This document shows positions 57,082-64,000 of a stretch of DNA of 64,000 nucleotides, piece after piece. This DNA comes from Pachysolen tannophilus NRRL Y-2460 (lineage: Eukaryota > Ascomycota > Pichiomycetes > Alaninales > Pachysolenaceae), in assembly GCA_001661245.1 (NCBI GenBank), contig KV454015.1, positions 926,145-990,144 on the forward strand, in the 5' to 3' direction. Made by a program: the position numbers and the translations under genes. Numbering within the stretch: position 1 is the first letter of the stretch; each line of letters starts with the position of its first letter. Below the pieces are notes generated by a model, which was not told the origin of the DNA, made no database searches, and was given only the letters and a program-made list of their open reading frames with translations.

Positions 57082-58644
57082 TCATTCATTACTGATACTA
57101 TTAGAATGTAACTTAACTACTTTAATCTCCGCAACATTTTTTTTACTTTGAGAGAAATCCTCGGAGAGTTCTGGAGTTTCTAAATCTTCTTGGTAGCTTG
57201 AAGAATCGTCTTGAGAGATTTCTGCTTCTTCACTAGTTTTCTTTGATGTGAGATAATAGAAAACCATCATTAACAGCCAAAGCATAATAAAACATCCAAA
57301 TGCAAATGGCCAACCAATCTTCCATCTTGGTGCATTTCCACCTGTTTGGAAAACAAGTAATGGGGTCCAAATATAAGTTGAATAACCAATACTCATCATT
57401 GAACCAATGATAAATGCTCTAAATTCTCTATTTTGACTAAATTTAACATTTATCCAAGAATATAATAAAGGTGAAAGACAACCTGTAAAACCAAAAGAAT
57501 ACCAAGCAACAAATTTTAAAGTATTTGAAACATCCCATACAATCATCACAATATAACCAAAAGAACAAAAAATTGAACAAACTGTAAATATACTCCATGG
57601 ATGATAAATTGTAGCAAGACTTGTACCAATCCATGAACTTAATGCAGTTATAGCATAAATTCCAGATGGATAATTATTTATCAGAGATTCACTAAACGTA
57701 ACACCATTAGGAACACTTTTCAACCATAAAGCCATATATGAAATAGGAATAGACATTTGAATCATGAAAACGTAAATAGAAATACATAACCACCATTCAT
57801 ACCTTTTTAAACCTTTATATATGACTGTAGGTGTAATCCTAACAGGAGGTGCAGTTAATTTTCTCTCCAATGCAGTATTAATATCACTTTCTGATAATAT
57901 AAGTTTAGATCTTGGACCATCTGGTAAACCTGGGAAAATCCAATATCCCAGAAACCCAACAGGTAAAGAAATAATTGCATCAATTATGAAACCCCATGCC
58001 CATCCTGCCCTACCATCTTTCCCGTTAAGATTACTGTAAGCAGCAGTTTGAAGAACACCAGCAAATAAAGATCCTAAAGAATTACCTGTAAACCACAAAC
58101 CAGCACGTTTAAATAATTCACTTTTAGTATACCATGATCCAAGTACAAAATGCGTTGCTCCAAAAACAGGGGCCTCGCATATACCCATGAAAAATCTTAT
58201 TACATACAAGTGATAAGGACTCTTTGCTTGTGATTGTAAAAGAGTCAATAACCCCCATAAAATTTCCAAAGTTGGTAATCCATAACGAGTTATTTTAGGA
58301 CGACTAAGAAGTAACAAAAGCGGCACTTGAGCAATAACGTAACCTATGAAAAACCAAGTAGTGACCCAATTTAATTGATTTCCAACAAACCCTAAATCTT
58401 CTTCCATTCCTGTAACGTAAGCGTTAGTCAAATTTGATTGATCTAAATATTTGATAAAGAAAGTCAACATGGTCCATGGTAAAATTGTTCTATCAATTTT
58501 TTTCAACATCTTTTTCTCACTTTCACTTAAACTTGAAGGATACCAGTTGATAATATCATACAAAACAAGCCATGGCCGTCTCTGGATATATTTTCTATCA
58601 TGTATAGATTTGCTATACAAATCTGATTCGGTAGTTATTGACAT
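57082..58644 (-). CDS. Dal5/Seo1-Fen2 family anion:cation symporter (MFS permease)
   Basis: A 520-residue major facilitator with about 12 membrane spans. The family entry motif FFIKYLDQSNLTNAYVTGM and NQLNWVTTWFFIGYVIAQVP closely resemble Seo1. FMGICEAPVF, SWYTKSELFKRAGLWFTGNS and the loop WIFPGLPDGPRS follow. Family members carry organic anions such as allantoate, pantothenate, biotin, nicotinate and sulfoxide-type compounds. The N-terminal 60 residues and an acidic Ser/Glu-rich C-tail face the cytosol. The substrate cannot be set from sequence. Transcribed away from the dioxygenase gene across a shared 624-base promoter. Confidence 0.93.
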   Translation of the reverse strand: MSITTESDLYSKSIHDRKYIQRRPWLVLYDIINWYPSSLSESEKKMLKKIDRTILPWTMLTFFIKYLDQSNLTNAYVTGMEEDLGFVGNQLNWVTTWFFIGYVIAQVPLLLLLSRPKITRYGLPTLEILWGLLTLLQSQAKSPYHLYVIRFFMGICEAPVFGATHFVLGSWYTKSELFKRAGLWFTGNSLGSLFAGVLQTAAYSNLNGKDGRAGWAWGFIIDAIISLPVGFLGYWIFPGLPDGPRSKLILSESDINTALERKLTAPPVRITPTVIYKGLKRYEWWLCISIYVFMIQMSIPISYMALWLKSVPNGVTFSESLINNYPSGIYAITALSSWIGTSLATIYHPWSIFTVCSIFCSFGYIVMIVWDVSNTLKFVAWYSFGFTGCLSPLLYSWINVKFSQNREFRAFIIGSMMSIGYSTYIWTPLLVFQTGGNAPRWKIGWPFAFGCFIMLWLLMMVFYYLTSKKTSEEAEISQDDSSSYQEDLETPELSEDFSQSKKNVAEIKVVKLHSNSISNE

Positions 58645-59268
58645 GATGTTTGAAGATTGAAGATAACGAACTTCTTCATTTCTTACGACTGAAATGTAGA
58701 CTTTTTATATTACAAGATTCGATAATATTTCACATGCACTCTCTTACTTTAGAAGCCTCTTTTTCACTTTGGTGAAACAAGGTTGTAAAGAAAATAAACT
58801 ACACAACATATGCCACTTATTATTTCTAAATTAGATAATCTTTATTGTACACAGTTTACCCCGTATATTGTATCAAGAAATTTTTTTGATCTAGATAATA
58901 AATCAATTTAAAGATGACTTAACTAAGAATTATGCATATTGATGCAAGTTTATGCTATGTATTTATTGTGTGTGTGTATACATTATATTGAGTGGAAAAT
59001 TTCTTTCTTGTGTAAGAGTGCTAAAAGAAACCACAGTTTTTGTTATTCCAATAATAGGCCAAACTTCAGTATCACGAATTTAGCACGCTCCTCCATGCCA
59101 ATTCACCAAATTCCAATGAACAATTTACCATCAGGGATTTCCATTATTTTGTTTGCCGAACAATTAAGCTTAAAATGTTTTCACATATAAAGTTAAAAGA
59201 TTTTTCACTTTAAACTAAAAGAAAAGAAAAACCCTGTCTTACCATTCGACTATTTGAAATATTTGAAA
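58645..59268. promoter_or_regulatory. Shared divergent promoter of the permease and dioxygenase genes
   Basis: 624 bases between outward-pointing start codons. It includes TTTACCCCG near 58856 (Reb1-like), ATGCA-type repeats near 58930-58945 and T/A tracts. A frame at 58939-59190 has no protein character and begins at TTG. Confidence 0.6.
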
Positions 59269-60369
59269 ATGACGTCTCTTAATGAATTACCCCCTAGTTT
59301 ATATAACCAGATCCCAGAAACTAAAGAAGATTTGGATTGGGCAGATCTAGTTACCATTGATCTTTCGTTATTTGGCACTCCAGAAGGGAAAAAACAGTTA
59401 GCACACGATTTAGAAAATGCTATTAAAGATCACGGTTTTTTTTATTTGAAAAATTTTGGGTTATCTCAAAAAGAAGTTGATGATCAATTTGCCATTGCTC
59501 AAGCAGTATTTGCCTTGGATGTCAAAGAAAAGGAAAAATATCTAGCTGATTTAAGTTCTGGAGATTATAATAAGTTTAGATTACCTGGTAATCGAATTGT
59601 TAACAATGGTATTAGGGATAACATTGAAACTTATAATATTGCTAGATTTAATTCTTTCTTTGATGAGCATCATAAATCTCACCCAAAAGTTATTTTGGAT
59701 AATCGTAATGTGATTGAAAAATTTGCTAAATATTTACAACAAGAAGTTATTCAAAAGTTGATTGTCTTATTTGGTATTATCTTGGAATTAGAAGATGAGG
59801 AACAATTAGCAAAACTTCATCAATATGAGGATCTTTCTGAAGAACATTTCCGTTATATGAAGTATTATAAGCGTGGCGAAGAGGAAAATAATAATTTAGA
59901 TAATATTTGGAGTCATGGTCATACAGATCTTGGAACTTTAACCTTGTTATTTAGACAACCTGTTGCAGCATTACAAATTCAAAATAAATATGGAGAATGG
60001 AAATGGGTTAAACCACAACCAAATTCCATAACAGTGAACATTTGTGATACTCTTTCTTTCCTCACTGCCGGTTACTTACCTTCAACTAAACATAGAGTTC
60101 ATGCTCCTCCAAAAGATCAACAACAATATGATCGTATCGGTTTATTATATTTTGCTAGACCAAGAAATGATATCAAATTACAAACCATTGATTCTCCAAA
60201 ATTGAAAAGGTTAGGTTACACTAAAAATTTCTTTGAAGAGAAAGGTGAAGGTATTCCAAATGTTGGTGAATGGGTTGTGGCTAAACAAAAGTATTTCAAT
60301 GTTAGAAAAGAAAACCACAATGATCCTCAACCAATAATCAGAGGTTACACAGAAGTTGTGATTAATTAG
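59269..60369 (+). CDS. 2-oxoglutarate/Fe(II) dioxygenase, isopenicillin-N-synthase-like family
   Basis: A 366-residue non-heme iron oxygenase. The DIOX_N half begins DLVTIDLSLFGTPEGKKQLA and includes DHGFFYLKNFGLSQKEVD. The catalytic half has the iron ligands His218 and Asp220 in SHGHTDLGTLTLL and His275 in STKHRVHAPP. The 2-oxoglutarate-binding Arg is probably Arg289 (YDRIGLLYFARP; the usual RxS is RxG here). Fungal members act on diverse small molecules, and the substrate is unknown. The frame extends five codons upstream to a TTG; the ATG at 59269 (MTSLNELPPSLY) is the likely start. Its divergent partner is an organic-anion permease, suggesting uptake followed by oxidation of the same compound. 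Confidence 0.92.
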   Translation: MTSLNELPPSLYNQIPETKEDLDWADLVTIDLSLFGTPEGKKQLAHDLENAIKDHGFFYLKNFGLSQKEVDDQFAIAQAVFALDVKEKEKYLADLSSGDYNKFRLPGNRIVNNGIRDNIETYNIARFNSFFDEHHKSHPKVILDNRNVIEKFAKYLQQEVIQKLIVLFGIILELEDEEQLAKLHQYEDLSEEHFRYMKYYKRGEEENNNLDNIWSHGHTDLGTLTLLFRQPVAALQIQNKYGEWKWVKPQPNSITVNICDTLSFLTAGYLPSTKHRVHAPPKDQQQYDRIGLLYFARPRNDIKLQTIDSPKLKRLGYTKNFFEEKGEGIPNVGEWVVAKQKYFNVRKENHNDPQPIIRGYTEVVIN

Positions 60370-61101
60370 AATTAGATAAAAATGTTCTTTTTTTTTATTT
60401 TTATTTTTATTTTTTGTCTTTTGTCTTTTGGCTACATCCGAATCTGCAGGTTTTAACGAGATACCGTAATTTCTTCAACTAATTTATAGAAAGTTTTTAA
60501 TTAAAAGTAATTGAAAAAGAATATACCTGGAAATATAAAGTCCGATAGAATTCATTATATATACGATAATTAATAAAATTCAAGGCGTTTTTTTTTTTTT
60601 CTTTTTTATTTTACAAGTTAAGAGAAACTGAAGATGATCACATGGAAGACAGAAAATGGGTTAGATAGAAACAAAAAACAAATCCAAAAATAAATTGTGT
60701 TAAAGTGTAAAAAGACTAGTAAGAGACAAAAAACAAAAACGAAAAAAAAAAGAACCTGAATAATAAAATTTTAATAAAAGATCTGAGAACTAAAATTCTA
60801 TTCCAATACTATGAGAAAGCTAAGAAAATAAATAAAAATGAAAATAAAAAAAAGATGATATCAAATTCCATAATTACCAAAAACATAAACGAATTCATAG
60901 TACATTTCATTTCGTATATTGTAAATCTTCTATATTGAAGTTTCTTCTTTTCTTTTCATCTCATTTTCTGATAATTTTTAACTATCCAAATTATTTAACC
61001 AAAAGTCAATTTTTTTTTTCTTTTTTTTTTTTTTTCTTATTTTAGTTTATATATTTATTTTCTTTTATTTAAAAAAAACATTTAAATGTAGTTTATCCAA
61101 A
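60370..61101. other. Convergent 3' spacer of the dioxygenase and mannosyltransferase genes
   Basis: Extended A-rich sequence (60640-60860) and T tracts (61010-61040). A pair of (TTTTTA)- and (TTTTGTC)-like short repeats lie near 60390-60430. No gene is recognised. Confidence 0.6.
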
Positions 61102-62385
61102 TCAGTTTGCATAATTTTCCCATCCTGATGGTCTCTTTAAGTTATTAATGGTGAAAAATTTAGGGGTACAAGAATAACCTTTCCAAGTGAAATCATCTTG
61201 TGCTTTACACATACAATGACGTTCTTGTCTTATTTGTTGATCAATTGGACAGTTATGGAATGGAACATGGAAATATCCAACATCGTCAAAGAAATGGATT
61301 TTATCTCTTGGTAAAAATAAAGCAGCAGCTATAGAATGAACTGGTGCATCACCCCATCTTTCATAGAAGAATCCACCAGCTTTATCCAAATATTCAAAAT
61401 ATTTTGTATACAGTTCACTTCTCCAAAGACTTAATGAAGCAATTTCAAAATTTGACCAAAAATGACAACCATTATAAGTTAATCCTCCATCATCTGAAAT
61501 AAAATCCATCATATTATTTTCTGGTAAATATTGAGGATATTCTTTCATAAAATTTCTTGTTGTTTCCCATAAAGTTGGTATTGTTTCTTTATATTCTGGT
61601 AATGAAATTGTAAAAGAATAAGCCTTGTTATTTTCACGCATAAATTTGAAAACATCATAATCAATATCACAATAAATATCAATACTTGGTTCAACTCTCC
61701 AATAATATTCATATTCCATCATTAATTCATGACGCCAAAAAAATCCAGATTCATATCTACACATATGTCTATATGATATTGAATCACCATAAATGATTTT
61801 TTTTTCTCTCATTTCTTGTCTAACTCTTGCAGCTTTTTCTGTATCAATCCATTCTGGGAATGACCATTGTTCTTTTGGAATTAAACCATATTTAGTAGTA
61901 CCTGAAACTAAAGCAGTTGTTGTTTTTTTAAATTCATCACTAAAGGGTTCATCATTTAAGAAAACCCAATCATATTTAAATTTTCTATTAAATCTATCTT
62001 CAACTTGTCTAATAGATTTAACTAATTCCCAAAGATCTTGATTTCTTGCTAATGAAACAAAAGTAGCCTTTTCTGTACCACCTTGGAAATTTACATTTGA
62101 TCCAACAAATTCTTTTTTCAAATCTCCAGGAGTAGCTGGTGATTGAAGAGAAGAATCAGCTTTATTTTGTTGTAACAGTTCTTTCAGATCATCATTTTTT
62201 GATTCAGATTTCAGTTTTTCATCCACCGATATTCCATCTTTCGAACTTGAACTTGAACTTGAACTTGTTGATGTCAGCGGTAAAATATTAGAACCTGAAC
62301 TCTTGGATAAAATATATCCACATAATATTAATGCCAAGGCAAATATTACAAACCTAAGAATACGTGTATGCGATCTAGCAACCAT
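61102..62385 (-). CDS. Golgi alpha-1,2-mannosyltransferase, KRE2/MNT1 (KTR) family
   Basis: A 427-residue type II Golgi protein that extends O- and N-linked mannans from GDP-mannose. There is a short cytosolic tail (MVARSHTRI), one membrane span (about residues 11-27), a Ser/Lys/Glu stem (to about residue 105), then the GT15 catalytic domain. Seen in order are [69 protein letters not shown], the [13 protein letters not shown] block with the conserved Glu, and [14 protein letters not shown]. Which paralogue (Mnt1/Mnt2/Ktr) cannot be fixed. The Ser run in the stem (SSSSSSS) is low complexity. Confidence 0.94.
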   Translation of the reverse strand: MVARSHTRILRFVIFALALILCGYILSKSSGSNILPLTSTSSSSSSSSKDGISVDEKLKSESKNDDLKELLQQNKADSSLQSPATPGDLKKEFVGSNVNFQGGTEKATFVSLARNQDLWELVKSIRQVEDRFNRKFKYDWVFLNDEPFSDEFKKTTTALVSGTTKYGLIPKEQWSFPEWIDTEKAARVRQEMREKKIIYGDSISYRHMCRYESGFFWRHELMMEYEYYWRVEPSIDIYCDIDYDVFKFMRENNKAYSFTISLPEYKETIPTLWETTRNFMKEYPQYLPENNMMDFISDDGGLTYNGCHFWSNFEIASLSLWRSELYTKYFEYLDKAGGFFYERWGDAPVHSIAAALFLPRDKIHFFDDVGYFHVPFHNCPIDQQIRQERHCMCKAQDDFTWKGYSCTPKFFTINNLKRPSGWENYAN

Positions 62386-63298
62386 TATCCAGCAAAAAAA
62401 TTTATTTCTTTTATTTTAATTTAAGCACTCAATAAATGTGTCTTTTTTTTTTTTCAATTCTAACAAAACCTTATAACAGCGCTTACTTTGAAAATAAATA
62501 AGAAGCAAAAAAGAATAAAAGATATATTATCACTAGCAAATATTTACTTTAAATAATAATATTATTTTACTTAAATAAGTTCTAAAGTTTCAAAGAGTTT
62601 AGCACTTTTTCTTTTTTGAATTTTTTGACTTTTTTGACTTTTTTTCCTTTTTCCTCCTTTTCTCAATAAAATAAGAAAATAAAAAAAAAAAAAAAAAATT
62701 TAAAACTTTTTAATCCAATATATTAGTTCATAAAAAAGAATTGGATTTAAAGATAACACGTCTTAAAAAAAAAAGAAATCAATAAATAAATATATAAATA
62801 TATATATAAATATATTGATTACACTATTAAATTATTTAATGGGAAACTTTCTACCCTCCTTGTTTCCTTACAGAAAGATTGAGAGAGATTTTTTCTGTTT
62901 TTTTGTTTTTCTTTCACGGTATTAAAAAATGTTAAAAAACTAAGGGAAGTAAGAAGAGGCTTGGAAAATTTTAATATTTTGATTTGAAAAAAAGAGGACA
63001 ATAATAAACGAATTTCTTTATTGCATTAGTGACACGTAAAAAGATCTAGAAGACGTAAAAATATATAAAAAGACGTTGTTTTGTGTTCAATGAGTTTATA
63101 ATTTTTTATTTGCTCCGCCGCCGCTGTTGTTTTCTTCTTCTCTTTTGCTTTTTCGTTCGTCAAATTTAAATATTTTCTGCCACTTCTTTTTTTTATGTAA
63201 GTCTTGGCAGAAATTTTTTTTCGTGGTTATACTTATCGCATATCGTGAAGCTGTAGAGCTGTAGAACAGTAGAACGGTGCGTCTAGTCTTTTAGTCTT

Positions 63299-63337
<39 letters not shown>

Positions 63338-63350
63338 TATATTTATTTAT
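62386..63350. other. Mannosyltransferase promoter and 3' flank of the right-edge gene
   Basis: Contains poly-A/T tracts, TA-rich sequence near 62790-62815, a CCGCCGCCG run near 63115, the inverted repeat TTCTGCCA (63175-63182) / TGGCAGAA (63205-63212), short tandem repeats GCTGTAGA and TAGTCTTT near 63250-63300, and a TA array at 63302-63335. The 60-codon frame at 62819-63001 is not called. Confidence 0.55.
63302..63335. repeat. (TA)n microsatellite
   Basis: About 17 TA units just downstream of the right-edge gene's stop codon. Confidence 0.9.
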
Positions 63351-64000
63351 TTATTTAATAATACTATCTATAACATTATGATTTGGTTTAAAACCTTGTT
63401 CTTCTAAAAATGTTAATATTTTAATATTTTTGGAATTTACTACAAATTCCCATAAATATTCATTATTAAAAATTGATTCAAATTCATAATGATTTTTTAT
63501 TAAATATTTTGATATATTAAAATTTGAATTATTTAATGAATCAATTAATGGTATTAATGATTTTAATTTCCCCATTGGAGTATTACTTGCAGATATTAAA
63601 TCTGTTATTGTTGATAATGAAGTATTAAATTTAAAAGCTTCAATTAATACTTGATCAATTTTTTCAAATTTTAAATTTCTTAATGATAAAAATTTAATTA
63701 ATTTAATTTTTTCAATTGTAAATGGACCTTTTTTAAATTTTTTCGGGAAATCTAAATTTTTATTAAAACCAATTTTTTTCTCTAAATATTCTTCTTCTTC
63801 TTTAATTAAATTTAAATCTTTTATTAATAATATAATATTAAATTCTTGTGAAAATTTAAATAAAATTTCATAATTAATAAATTTATAATTTAATAATTCA
63901 ATATTTAATGCAAATTCTTGATTCTTATTGTTTATACAATATATATTTGATTTAATAATTTTATTTATTAAAAAATTATTATGTTTATTAATTACATTAT
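63351..64000 (-). CDS. C-terminal part of an unrecognised, very AT-rich gene (runs off the right edge)
   Basis: A single frame is open from the window edge to a stop at 63351-63353, giving about 216 residues. An internal ATG at 63575 is not the true start, because the frame stays open and protein-like well upstream (for example IEKIKLIKFLSLRNLKFEKI and ISASNTPMGKLKSLIPLIDS). The composition is dominated by Asn, Lys, Ile, Leu and Phe with almost only A/T third positions. It looks like alpha-helical repeats, perhaps ankyrin-like pairs (SKYLIKNHYEFESIFNNEYL, ILTFLEEQGFKPNHNVI), but no family is assigned. Confidence 0.8.
   Translation of the reverse strand, partial: NVINKHNNFLINKIIKSNIYCINNKNQEFALNIELLNYKFINYEILFKFSQEFNIILLIKDLNLIKEEEEYLEKKIGFNKNLDFPKKFKKGPFTIEKIKLIKFLSLRNLKFEKIDQVLIEAFKFNTSLSTITDLISASNTPMGKLKSLIPLIDSLNNSNFNISKYLIKNHYEFESIFNNEYLWEFVVNSKNIKILTFLEEQGFKPNHNVIDSIIK

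Noticed and set aside
1-64000. Transposons, LTR elements, virus-like elements or CRISPR arrays
   Set aside because: None recognised: no reverse transcriptase, transposase, terminal repeats or spacer arrays seen. Repeats found are simple microsatellites or short inverted repeats.

Overview
This is a eukaryotic, AT-rich, gene-dense window from a budding yeast (Saccharomycotina). Almost all genes are intronless, they lie on both strands, and short spacers are full of poly(dA:dT) and TA tracts. The gene set is standard ascomycete yeast: TKL1, SPT6, HAP3, BCK1, TOP3, SRS2, DGA1, PPH3, ARG1, YTH1, COG4, RBG1, PHS1 and an RFG1/ROX1-type HMG repressor. CTG codons are scarce, and several in-frame ones fall where relatives carry Ser, Thr or Asp. 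This points to a CTG-Ser clade yeast (Candida/Debaryomyces type most likely; Ascoidea/Saccharomycopsis not excluded). Leu residues written for CTG codons may therefore be Ser. No transposon, retroelement or CRISPR array was recognised.

Layout. 0-7 kb: N-terminus of a mitochondrial-type protein, a GC-rich structured element, HAP3 (probably with a 7-nt first exon), tRNA-Leu(UAA), TKL1 and TED1. 7-16 kb: SPT6, then SYF2 and a CTNNBL1 homologue sharing a 209-bp divergent promoter (both spliceosome-associated), then an orphan gene. 16.6-20.8 kb: a secreted/cell-wall island with an aspartyl protease, a Ser/Thr-rich GPI-type protein and a small spliced Ser-rich secreted protein. Two copies of a composite CGGCT-containing promoter motif lie in this island. 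21-31 kb: YTH1 (apparently lacking zinc finger 1), COG4, an orphan, a methyltransferase, a possible pseudophosphatase, FUN14 and RBG1. 31-38 kb: an HMG-box repressor inside very long non-coding flanks, with an assembly gap in its promoter. 38-53 kb: PHS1, MRPL49, BCK1, TOP3, SRS2 and DGA1. 53-64 kb: a C-rich minisatellite, PPH3, ARG1, a divergent permease/2-oxoglutarate dioxygenase pair, a KRE2/MNT1 mannosyltransferase, and the C-terminus of an unrecognised, extremely AT-rich gene.

How the genes connect. Most neighbours are unrelated housekeeping genes. The pairs that make functional sense are SYF2-CTNNBL1 (splicing), TOP3-SRS2 (recombination control, with an MCB box before TOP3), permease-dioxygenase (a possible uptake-and-oxidation module) and the secreted-protein island. 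Start codons were checked by eye, and non-ATG upstream extensions were trimmed to the first plausible ATG.
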